Assembly: GCA_964497615.1 (NCBI GenBank)
Contig: CAZCEC010000048.1
Span: 1-49,099, forward strand
Source: CAZCEC01 sp964497615
GTDB taxonomy: Bacteria > Chloroflexota > Anaerolineae > Anaerolineales > UBA6663
DNA length: 49,099 bases
Direction of reading: 5' to 3'
Each line of letters starts with the position of its first letter. Positions within the stretch are counted from its first letter, which is position 1. A program made the translations under genes and the position numbers. The notes beneath the pieces are model-generated. The model searched no databases and was not told the DNA's origin. It saw nothing but the letters and a program-made list of their open reading frames with translations. Shown here in pieces: positions 7,407 to 14,094 of this stretch.

Positions 7407-9824
7407 ATGCCAAGCCTGCCCCGACGGCGCGACCGGCTGCTGAGCCGGACCCTGCGGGGGCTGGGGCTGATGTGGATGGCCCTGGCCCTGGCATGCAGCA
7501 CGCTGACCCCGGGCACACCCGCGCCGACATCCACGCCGCCCACGCCTATCCCGGTCGAGAGTTCCCCAACCGCCACCGACCCAGCCTCGCCCACCTCCAC
7601 GCCGGACCCCACCGCACCCCCAGCCTCGCCCGCGCCTGACCCGACCACCCGCCCCGTGCCGCCGGTCAACCGGATCGGCGTGCGCGTGCTGGACGGCGTG
7701 GGTGAGTTCTACGACACGGTGACGGGCGAGAAGTTCACACCGCGCGGCGTCAACTATGTGGACTTCTACCCCACCGAGCGCGGCGGCTGGGAAGACCGCT
7801 CGCTCGGCACCGCCACCTACGACCCGGCCCGCGTGCGCGCCGCCTTCGAGCATTTGGCCGCGCACGGCTACAACACGGTACGCTTCTTCTTCGATACCTG
7901 CGGCTTCGGCCCCACCTGCATCGGCAATCCGGGCGGCGCCGGCCTCAACCCGCGCTACCTGGACAACCTGGCCGACATGCTGCACATCGCGGCCGAGACC
8001 GGCATCTATCTCATCCTGACCGCCAACTCGGTGCCGGAGGAGGGCGGCTACTGGACCTACTTCGACAACCAGATCAACAACGCGGACCGGCGCTTTGGGT
8101 TCGAGTCCTACCAGAACTCCGACTGGCTGCACCCGGCGGGCGTCGAGATCAAGCGCCGCTTCTGGCACGACCTGTTGGGCGGCCTGGTGGAACGAGGTGC
8201 GCCGTTCGCGCCGGTGCTGGGCTGGCAGTTGACCAACGAGCTGTGGCTGTTCAAGCTGGCCCCGCCCCTGTCGCTGAACGAGGGGCTGGTGACCATCGCC
8301 ACCGAGCAGACCTACGACATGGCCGACCCGGACCAGAAACGCCAGATGGTGGTGGACGGCGTGCTGTTCAACATCGAGGAGATCGTCGGCCTTATCAAGT
8401 CCTACGACCCACAGGCGCTCACCACGGTCGGCTTCTTTGCGCCCCAGTTCCCCAACCCCACCGGCATCGGCGGCGACTGGTACGTGGACACCGCCCCGCT
8501 GGTGGCGGCTGACCCGCCGGTGGACTTCTGGGACTTCCACGCCTACTACGACGGCGACCTGTCCATCGAGAAGATCGCCGAGAACTTTGGGATGCCGGGC
8601 CACGCGGCCAAGCCGGTTGTAATGGGCGAGACCGGCTCAGGGCAGGCGATCTTCCCCTCGGCGTATTCGGGCCTGTCGGTCGGCCTGCGCTGGATCGCGG
8701 ACTCGTGCGCCGTGGGCTTCGATGGCTGGCTGAACTGGGGCTACTTCCCCTGGCCGGAAGAGGTGGGCGGCAAGCCGTGGACTTTCCTCGACCAGGACGG
8801 GGCGCTGATGCAGGCGATGGCCCCCATTAACCAGCCCGACCCGTGCGTCGTGCCCGCGCTGGAGGCCGCCAACGTGGCCCTGGGGCGGCCGGTGCGCTAC
8901 TCGCGCCAACTGCCCGACCAGCCAGCCTCCGCCGCCGTGGACGGCCGCAGCATCGCCTACGGCGCGGGCGACTACCCACCGCAGTGGGTGGAGGTGCAGC
9001 TCGACGCGCCTACCGCCATCCAGCGGGTGGGGATGACGGTGAGCCAGTGGCCGCCCGGCCTCACCCGCCATCAGGTGTGGGCCCGGCTAGCCTCCGGCGC
9101 GCAGGTGCTGGTGGCCGAGTTCTATGGGTTTACAACGGTCGAAATCAATCTGGCCTATGACCTGCCGCTCCCCCTGCCGGACGTCACCGCCGTGCGCTTT
9201 CTGACCCTGGAGAGCCCATCCTGGGTGGGCTGGACCGAGGTCGAGGTCATCTCCTCGCCCCCCGGCGCCGAGGCCGCCTGCCTGGGCACGGCCTCCGCCG
9301 TGACGCCCCTGCGCCGCTGGCCCGGCCTCAGCCACCCGGCCGTCTCCCAACTGGCCGCGGGCGAGGCCGCCTATCTGGATGGCCGCGCCACGGCGGACGA
9401 CGGCAGCGCGTGGCGGCGGGTGGGCGCGGGGTTATGGGCGGTGGAGAGCAATCTGTCGCTGGCTGGTGCGTGTGACTCAGCCGCCTTGAACGGCCAACCT
9501 CTGCCCCTCAGCGTGCCGGTGACGTTCGACCTCACTGCACCGGCTGGCACCCTGGGCGAGGTCTTCATCGCCGGCCGGTTCCCGGGAACCCAATTGCCCG
9601 CCTGGGTTCCGTACAGCATCCTGCTCCTGCCGCAGGACGACGGCCTATCGGTGACGGTGGACCTGCCGGTGGGCAGCGGGATCGAATACGTCTACACGCG
9701 GGGCAGCTTCGACACCATCGAACGGCCGGCGTCGTGCGGCGAACCCGTGCCCCGCCGCGTCACGGTGGCGCCCGAGCCGATGCGGCTGGAGGACACCGTG
9801 GTCAAGTGGCGCGACGAGTGCTAG
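7407..9824 (+). CDS. Lipoprotein glycosidase: GH5-like domain, discoidin domain, starch-binding-like domain
   Basis: The N-terminal hydrophobic segment ends at a lipobox-like ALACS, followed by a Pro/Thr linker to residue about 85. A clan GH-A TIM barrel follows (GVNYVDFYP..., NTVRFFFDT). Its acid/base is Glu278 in LTNELW and its nucleophile is Glu408 in VVMGETGSG, as in cellulase/mannanase relatives. An F5/8-type (discoidin) carbohydrate-binding domain spans roughly 483-615. The C-terminal 100 residues (from about 704) resemble CBM20/48 starch-binding modules, with IEYVYTRGSFDTIE and WRDEC at the end. It probably degrades an extracellular beta- or alpha-glucan at the cell surface; the substrate cannot be named. 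Confidence 0.85.
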   Translation: MPSLPRRRDRLLSRTLRGLGLMWMALALACSTLTPGTPAPTSTPPTPIPVESSPTATDPASPTSTPDPTAPPASPAPDPTTRPVPPVNRIGVRVLDGVGEFYDTVTGEKFTPRGVNYVDFYPTERGGWEDRSLGTATYDPARVRAAFEHLAAHGYNTVRFFFDTCGFGPTCIGNPGGAGLNPRYLDNLADMLHIAAETGIYLILTANSVPEEGGYWTYFDNQINNADRRFGFESYQNSDWLHPAGVEIKRRFWHDLLGGLVERGAPFAPVLGWQLTNELWLFKLAPPLSLNEGLVTIATEQTYDMADPDQKRQMVVDGVLFNIEEIVGLIKSYDPQALTTVGFFAPQFPNPTGIGGDWYVDTAPLVAADPPVDFWDFHAYYDGDLSIEKIAENFGMPGHAAKPVVMGETGSGQAIFPSAYSGLSVGLRWIADSCAVGFDGWLNWGYFPWPEEVGGKPWTFLDQDGALMQAMAPINQPDPCVVPALEAANVALGRPVRYSRQLPDQPASAAVDGRSIAYGAGDYPPQWVEVQLDAPTAIQRVGMTVSQWPPGLTRHQVWARLASGAQVLVAEFYGFTTVEINLAYDLPLPLPDVTAVRFLTLESPSWVGWTEVEVISSPPGAEAACLGTASAVTPLRRWPGLSHPAVSQLAAGEAAYLDGRATADDGSAWRRVGAGLWAVESNLSLAGACDSAALNGQPLPLSVPVTFDLTAPAGTLGEVFIAGRFPGTQLPAWVPYSILLLPQDDGLSVTVDLPVGSGIEYVYTRGSFDTIERPASCGEPVPRRVTVAPEPMRLEDTVVKWRDEC

Positions 9825-9829
9825 GGGCC

Positions 9830-9858
9830 TTTACAAATGTGCTAATATGTTCTAATAT
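9830..9858 (+). promoter_or_regulatory. ssb promoter
   Basis: TTTACA (9830-9835), 17-bp spacer, TAATAT (9853-9858). A direct repeat CTAATAT occurs at 9842-9848 and 9852-9858, so the -10 region is doubled. It implies a leader of about 75 bases before ssb. Confidence 0.7.
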
Positions 9859-9939
9859 CGAGCAAGCATCAGCGGGGTAACACGCGCACGGGGCCCGCCC
9901 GTGATCCACACCTAGCCCCCGCCGATAAGGAAGGACAGC

Positions 9940-10362
9940 ATGTATCACAAGATCATCCTCGTTGGGAACCTCGGCCGCGACCCCGAAATGCGTTTCTTGC
10001 CCTCCGGCGACCCCATCACCAACTTCGCCATGGCCACCAGCGAGAAGTGGACGGGCCAGGACGGGCAGAAGCAGGAGCGCACCATCTGGTGGCGGGTGAG
10101 CGTCTGGGGCAAGCAGGCCGAGACGGTCAACCAGTACCTCAAGAAAGGCTCCAAGGTGCTAGTGGAAGGCACCATGGTGGCCGACCCCAAGACCGGCAAC
10201 CCGCGCCTGTGGTCCGGCCAGGACGGACAGACCCGCTCGTCGTTTGAGGTGCGGGCGCAGGCAGTCAAATTCCTCAGCAGCCGCTCCGAAGGCGGCGACG
10301 GCGGCCTGGGGGCGGGCGGCATGATGGAGCCCGAGCCGTCCGAAGAAGATATCCCCTTCTAA
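9940..10362 (+). CDS. ssb: Single-stranded DNA-binding protein
   Basis: An OB-fold protein that coats single-stranded DNA during replication, recombination and repair. Residues 1-110 carry the family landmarks (MYHKIILVGNLGRDPEMRF, NFAMATSEKW, WWRVSVWGKQAE, GSKVLVEGTM). The short C-terminal tail ends in EPSEEDIPF, the acidic tip that recruits partner proteins. The length of 140 residues is usual. AAGGAAGGA (9927-9935) is the ribosome binding site. A good promoter lies upstream and a terminator hairpin downstream, so it is probably transcribed alone or with the next gene by readthrough. Confidence 0.97.
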   Translation: MYHKIILVGNLGRDPEMRFLPSGDPITNFAMATSEKWTGQDGQKQERTIWWRVSVWGKQAETVNQYLKKGSKVLVEGTMVADPKTGNPRLWSGQDGQTRSSFEVRAQAVKFLSSRSEGGDGGLGAGGMMEPEPSEEDIPF

Positions 10363-10380
10363 GACCACAATGCAGCGCCG

Positions 10381-10414
10381 GCAGCCGTCGTCTCACCTGA
10401 GCGACGGCTGCTTT
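10381..10414 (+). terminator. Terminator-like hairpin after ssb
   Basis: GCAGCCGTCG (10381-10390) pairs perfectly with CGACGGCTGC (10402-10411), with an 11-base loop, followed by TTT and further Ts two bases on. The U-tract is weak, so termination may be partial. Confidence 0.65.
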
Positions 10415-10476
10415 GCGCTTGTCGCCGCGCGCCGCGCCCCCCGCCGGCCCGGCCCGCGGCCCACGGAGACCTCCCC

Positions 10477-10892
10477 ATGACTGACCAACCCGCCCCGCCC
10501 GCCAACAACGACCCCGCCCCCACCCCGCCCCCGGCCGCGCCGCAGCCAGGCGGCCCGGCCCTCACCTTCGAGGTGCCCGCCAACCTCGACGCCACCTACT
10601 CCAACTTCGCCATGATCAGCCACTCGCCGTCGGAGATGATGCTCGACTTCGCGCGGGTGACGCCCAGCCNNNNNNNNNNGCCGCGGTCGCAGCCTTCGGC
10701 GGTGCCCTGCCGCCCAGCCTGAAGGCGCGCGTGGTGGCGCGGATGGTGCTCACGCCGCTGAACGCCAAGTTATTGCTGCGGGCGCTGGCCGAGAACCTGG
10801 AAAAGTTCGAGGCCCAGTACGGCGAGATCGTCGTGCCCACCCACCTCGCGGACCAGCTCTTCAAGCCGCCGCGCCCGGAGAGCGGCTCGTAA
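10477..10892 (+). CDS. DUF3467 family protein, interrupted by an assembly gap
   Basis: A Pro-rich N-terminus (about residues 1-30) is followed by ANLDATYSNFAMISHSPSEMMLDFARV. After the Ns comes a segment with ARMVLTPLNAKLLLRALAENLEKFEAQYGEI, ending at TAA 10890-10892. This is the signature of DUF3467, a small family of unknown function. The two halves are in different frames across the ten Ns, so the true gap length must be 2 modulo 3, for example 8 or 11 bases. The frameshift is therefore an artefact of the placeholder, not evidence of a pseudogene. It sits between ssb and a translin-family gene. Confidence 0.75.
10670..10679. other. Assembly gap (ten Ns)
   Basis: Ten undetermined bases within the DUF3467 gene. 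The number appears to be a placeholder because it breaks the frame. Confidence 0.98.
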
Positions 10893-10908
10893 TTGGGTCA
10901 ATCCGTCT

Positions 10909-10956
10909 CGTGTTGATGGATGAAGGGGATGCACATCCCCTTCATCCATCAACACG
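10909..10956. repeat. 23-bp perfect inverted repeat before the translin-family gene
   Basis: The arm 10909-10931 (CGTGTTGATGG...GGATG) is exactly complementary to 10934-10956, separated by two bases. It begins 16 bases after the DUF3467 stop and ends 10 bases before the ribosome binding site AGAGG (10967-10971) of the next gene. It would form a very stable RNA hairpin; no U-tract follows. Confidence 0.85.
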
Positions 10957-10976
10957 AATTCCAACCAGAGGTCGCC

Positions 10977-11624
10977 ATGGATAACCTCGACGCCATCGCC
11001 GAACGCATTCGCGATAACTTCACCCTCAAGAACGCCGCCCGCGACGCCGCCCTCGAGCGCTCGCGCACCCTCATCCGCCACTGCGCCAACGCCATCCGCG
11101 CCGTCCACCGCGACGAGCGCGAATTGGCCCGCCAGCACCTGGCCGAGGCGCGCGAAATCGCCGACGCCGTCCGCGCCGACCTGGCCCCCTACCCGGACCT
11201 GTATCAGGCCGGCTACACCCAGGACGCGCTGAAGGAATACGCCGAGGCCAACATCGTCTATGCCCTGGTGGGCGGCGAAGCCCTGCCCGCCCCGGAGGAC
11301 ATTGGCGTGGAGTACGCCGCCTACCTGAATGGACTGGGCGAGGCGGCCGGGGAACTGCGCCGTCGCTGCCTGGACATCATCCGCCACGCGCACACCGACG
11401 AGGCCGAGCGCCTGCTGGCGGCCATGGACGACATCTACTCTCTGCTGGTAACGGTGGACTACCCGGACGCAATCACCGGCGGCCTGCGCCGCACCACCGA
11501 CATGGTCCGCGGCGTCACCGAGCGCACGCGCGGCGACATCACCACCAGCCTGCGCCAGTACCAATTGCAGGAGGCCTTGCGGCGCTACGGCCGCGCGGCC
11601 GCCGAGCCGGACGAGGCCGGATGA
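10977..11624 (+). CDS. Translin-family protein
   Basis: An all-helical nucleic-acid-binding protein of the translin/TRAX superfamily (bacterial-archaeal branch). Family landmarks are DLYQAGYTQDALKEYAEANIVYAL (residues 75-97, with Glu87 and Glu90 in the ExxE position that is catalytic in TRAX), YLNGLGEAAGELRRRCLDIIR (116-136) and DDIYSLLVTVDYPDAITGGLRRTTDMVR (151-178). ATG 10977 is chosen over an upstream frame start at 10920 because the extra residues would be encoded by the inverted repeat and because AGAGG precedes 10977. The stop overlaps the ATG of the next gene (ATGA, 11621-11624), implying translational coupling to a Cas4-like nuclease. Eukaryotic translin-TRAX octamers are RNases; whether this homologue cuts or only binds is unknown. 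Confidence 0.85.
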   Translation: MDNLDAIAERIRDNFTLKNAARDAALERSRTLIRHCANAIRAVHRDERELARQHLAEAREIADAVRADLAPYPDLYQAGYTQDALKEYAEANIVYALVGGEALPAPEDIGVEYAAYLNGLGEAAGELRRRCLDIIRHAHTDEAERLLAAMDDIYSLLVTVDYPDAITGGLRRTTDMVRGVTERTRGDITTSLRQYQLQEALRRYGRAAAEPDEAG

Positions 11625-11863
11625 GCGGGCGCCGGGCAATTCGGGCTTCGGAGATCGGCGAGTACGTGTTCTGCCACCGGGCGTGGTGGCTGCGGCATGT
11701 GGAGGGTTTCGAGTCCGCCAACACGCGCCAGATGGACCTGGGCACGGCCGCCCACGAACGGCATGGCCGGCTGGTGGGGGTGGGGGCAGCCCTGCGGGCG
11801 CTGGCGGTGGTGCTGCTCGTGGCGGCTATCATGCTGGCTTTGATTTCAATAAGTGGACAATGA
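11621..11863 (+). pseudogene. N-terminal fragment of a membrane-linked Cas4/RecB-like nuclease
   Basis: 80 codons starting in an ATGA overlap with the translin-family gene. It contains RASEIGEYVFCHRAWWL, the first-cysteine segment of Cas4-like (Dna2-type) iron-sulphur nucleases, then GTAAHERHGRLV and a hydrophobic helix (about residues 57-77). The frame then closes at 11863, inside an inverted-repeat element. The nuclease core and the other three cysteines are encoded by the next frame (11958-12464). The two parts together make one typical gene, so the insertion most likely broke it. A working two-chain protein cannot be excluded. Confidence 0.7.
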
Positions 11864-11968
11864 TATGGTCAACCGTAGTAGCGAGTTTACTCGCCGCCCT
11901 CCGGAAGGACCAGCCGGGTGCGAATGAACTCGCTGCTGCATGCGACCAAGTTGTCTGATGTGGACCAT
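11853..11968. mobile_element. About 100-bp MITE/REP-like inverted-repeat element splitting the Cas4-like gene
   Basis: The two sides are imperfect inverted repeats: GACAA..TGGTC..GTAGTAGCGAGTTTACTCGC on the left (11857-11894), and the complement of GCGAATGAACTCGCTGCTGC..GACCAAGTTGTC on the right (11920-11955). The flanks carry a near-direct repeat, GTGGACAAT (11853-11861) and GTGGACCAT (11960-11968), which looks like a 9-bp target duplication with one difference. The base composition is lower in G+C than the flanking gene. It has no coding capacity. Confidence 0.65.
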
Positions 11969-12464
11969 TGTTCTTCTCTTTTTAGCATTATGGCTCTGGT
12001 GGCTTTCGCGCCGGGCGCAGGGCGCCACCGGCCTGCCGCGCGGCGTGGTGGTCTATCGCGACACTGGCGGCGGCACGCGCGTGGAGCAGCCGTTGTACTC
12101 CTCGCGGCTGGGGCTCACCGGCAAGCCCGACTACCTGGTGCAGCAGCGCGGCGGCCTGGTGCCGGTCGAGGTCAAGAGCATGGCCGCGCCGCCCGGCGGG
12201 CCGCACGCCGGGCACATCTACCAGTTGGCCGCCTACTGCGCGCTGGTGGCCGAGGCCTACGGCCAGCGGCCGCGGCAGGGCCTCATCCGCTACGCCGACC
12301 AGACCCTGGCCGTGGACTACACGCCCGCCCTGGAGCGCGAGTTGGGCGAACTCCTGCGCGAGATCCACGCCGCGCGCGAGGCCGCCGACCTGGCCCGCTC
12401 GCACGCCTCACCGGCCCGCTGCCGCGCGTGCGGGTTTGTGGACGTGTGCGATGAAGCCTTGTAG
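11958..12464 (+). CDS. C-terminal part of the Cas4/RecB-like nuclease (catalytic core)
   Basis: It begins with a membrane helix (WTIVLLFLALWLWWL) and continues with the PD-(D/E)XK nuclease core: Asp in LTGKPDYLV, Glu and Lys in VPVEVKS, and the QxxxY helix YQLAAYCALVAEAY. The C-terminus has CRACGFVDVC, three of the four cysteines that bind an iron-sulphur cluster in Cas4. The first cysteine lies in the upstream fragment (11621-11863). ATG 11958 has no clear ribosome binding site; an ATG at 11940 within the inserted element is an alternative. There is no CRISPR array or other cas gene nearby, so this is a stand-alone RecB-like nuclease, probably facing the cytoplasm from the membrane. Confidence 0.75.
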   Translation: MWTIVLLFLALWLWWLSRRAQGATGLPRGVVVYRDTGGGTRVEQPLYSSRLGLTGKPDYLVQQRGGLVPVEVKSMAAPPGGPHAGHIYQLAAYCALVAEAYGQRPRQGLIRYADQTLAVDYTPALERELGELLREIHAAREAADLARSHASPARCRACGFVDVCDEAL

Positions 12465-12465
12465 G

Positions 12466-12525
12466 GGAGACGCATTCACCGGGCCGGGCGCGGGAGTACG
12501 CGCCCAGTCCGGTGAATGCGTCTCC
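12466..12525. repeat. 17-bp perfect inverted repeat with inner stem
   Basis: GGAGACGCATTCACCGG (12466-12482) pairs exactly with 12509-12525. Within the loop, GGGCGCG and CGCGCCC form a second stem. It begins two bases after the nuclease stop and ends 35 bases before nadK. It may terminate or insulate, but the absence of a U-tract and its palindromic nature also fit a dispersed REP-like element. Confidence 0.75.
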
Positions 12526-12560
12526 TTCCACCGGCGATAAGTCTGGTACCATTAAATTCC

Positions 12561-13427
12561 ATGGACGGTCAGCCGCCGCCCCGGCGCATCCTCATTCTGC
12601 ACAACGCCCACGTGGAGCGCGCCGCTGCGCTGGCCGCCGATATCCACCGCGCGCTCGACCCGCGCCCCGGCCTCACCCTCGCCCAGGCCGCCATCGCCGA
12701 CGCCGAGGCCGGCGGGCTGATCGCCGGCCAGGACCTGATCCTGGCGCTGGGCGGCGACGGCTCCATGCTGCGCACCGGCAGCCTGGCGGCGCGCCACGGC
12801 GTGCCCATCCTGGGCATCAACCTGGGCCGGCTGGGCTTCCTGGGCGAAGTGGCCCCCGATGATTGGCCGGAGGCGGTGGAGCGCGTGCTGGCTGGCGAGG
12901 GCTGGGTGGAGACGCGCATGATGCTGCACGTAGCCCACCTGCGCGACGGCCTGGTGCTGGGCAGCTACGAGGCGCTCAACGAGGCGGTGGTGGGCCGCGG
13001 CGCGCTGGCCCGCCCGGTGCGGCTCCAAACCCGCATTGACGGCGATGAGTTGACCACCTATGTGGCCGACGGCCTGATCATCGCCACGCCCACCGGCTCC
13101 ACCGCCTACGCCCTGGCAGCCGGCGGCCCGATTCTGCCGCCGGAACTGCGCAACATCCTGCTCATCGCCATCGCCCCGCACCTGAGCATGGACCGCGCCA
13201 TCGTGCTGCCCCAGGGCAGCGCCGTGGAGGTGACGGTCCGCACCGATCACCAGGCGATCCTCAGCGCAGACGGGCAATACGAGCTGCCCATGCAGGATGG
13301 CGACCAGGTCTGCGTGCGGATGAGCGACTACGTCACCCGCTTTGTGCGCGTGCGCCCGCGCAACTACTTCTACGCCACCCTGCTCCGCCGGATGCAGCAG
13401 AACCCGTCGGCGGACAAGCTGCGCTAG
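12561..13427 (+). CDS. nadK: NAD kinase
   Basis: Phosphorylates NAD to NADP in the cytoplasm. The GGDGS nucleotide-binding motif is at residues 64-68, followed by RLGFLGE. The second conserved region contains YEALNEAV and the third ATPTGSTAYALAAGGPI, all diagnostic of the family. The length of 288 residues is normal. ATG 12561 (MDGQPPP) is preferred over an in-frame upstream start at 12516 that lies in the inverted repeat. TACCAT (12547-12552), eight bases before the ATG, may serve as a -10 box. The nadK-recN neighbourhood seen here, with one gene in between, is common in bacteria. Confidence 0.95.
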   Translation: MDGQPPPRRILILHNAHVERAAALAADIHRALDPRPGLTLAQAAIADAEAGGLIAGQDLILALGGDGSMLRTGSLAARHGVPILGINLGRLGFLGEVAPDDWPEAVERVLAGEGWVETRMMLHVAHLRDGLVLGSYEALNEAVVGRGALARPVRLQTRIDGDELTTYVADGLIIATPTGSTAYALAAGGPILPPELRNILLIAIAPHLSMDRAIVLPQGSAVEVTVRTDHQAILSADGQYELPMQDGDQVCVRMSDYVTRFVRVRPRNYFYATLLRRMQQNPSADKLR

Positions 13428-13458
13428 TCACTGACCGAAGGGAGCTTTCGACGCTGAG

Positions 13459-14010
13459 ATGACCGACGCCGCGCCGCCTGCCGAGACCCTGTACTGCGCC
13501 AACCACCCGACCACCGAGACCTCGCTGCGGTGCAACAAGTGCGGCAAGCCCATCTGCCCGCGCTGCGCGGTGCGCACCCCGGTGGGCTACCGCTGCCGCG
13601 AGTGCGTGCGCGGCCAGCAGCAAATCTTCGAGACGGCCCTGTGGTACGACTACGTGATCGCGGCCGTCATCGCCGCGCCGCTGGCCGCCATCAGCGCGGT
13701 GCTGTTGGGCAGCCTAGGGTTCTTCGTCATCTTCCTAGCGCCCATTGCGGGCGGCGTCACCGCCGAGATCATCCGCGTGGCTGTGCGGCGGCGGCGCGGG
13801 CGCTACCTGCCCCTGGCGGCCACCATTGCCTTTGTCGCGGGCTGCATGTTCATCGTCGCACTACCTTGGCTGACCGTGCTGCTCGCCGTGCTGTCGGGCG
13901 TGCCGCTCAACGAAGTCGCCGGGTTGGGGTTCAGAAGCCTGCTGCCCCTGATCTACACCGTGCTCGCCAGCAGCACCCTGTATGCGCGCTTGAGAGGCAT
14001 CGCCATTTGA
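13459..14010 (+). CDS. B-box-like zinc-finger membrane protein
   Basis: The N-terminus has regularly spaced cysteines and histidines (YCANHP, LRCNKCGKPICPRC, YRCREC; residues about 10-50), as in B-box type zinc fingers found on bacterial membrane proteins. At least three hydrophobic helices follow (about 60-90, 115-140, 155-180) with a charged RRRRGRY loop. The function is unknown. GAAGGGAGC about 13 bases upstream is a plausible ribosome binding site. The gene lies between nadK and recN on the same strand. Confidence 0.75.
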   Translation: MTDAAPPAETLYCANHPTTETSLRCNKCGKPICPRCAVRTPVGYRCRECVRGQQQIFETALWYDYVIAAVIAAPLAAISAVLLGSLGFFVIFLAPIAGGVTAEIIRVAVRRRRGRYLPLAATIAFVAGCMFIVALPWLTVLLAVLSGVPLNEVAGLGFRSLLPLIYTVLASSTLYARLRGIAI

Positions 14011-14018
14011 AGCCCGCG

Positions 14019-14077
14019 AGACCCGCCAGGTGTGCGCCTCGGCCCGCCGCTGCCCCGCGCCCGCCCCTGGCAGGTCT
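14019..14077. repeat. AGACCTGCCAGG inverted repeat before recN
   Basis: AGACCCGCCAGG (14019-14030) and CCTGGCAGGTCT (14066-14077) pair with a single G-T type mismatch. A closely related dyad lies on the other side of recN (15861-15920). Confidence 0.65.
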
Positions 14078-14094
14078 GGCCTGGAAGACCTACC

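Noticed and set aside
10920..10976. Upstream start of the translin-family gene at 10920
   Set aside because: The added residues would be encoded by the perfect inverted repeat, no ribosome binding site precedes it, and homology begins after ATG 10977.
11621..12464. Cas4-like gene as evidence of a CRISPR-Cas locus
   Set aside because: No repeat-spacer array and no other cas gene within the window; the context is DNA repair and translin, and the protein has membrane helices.
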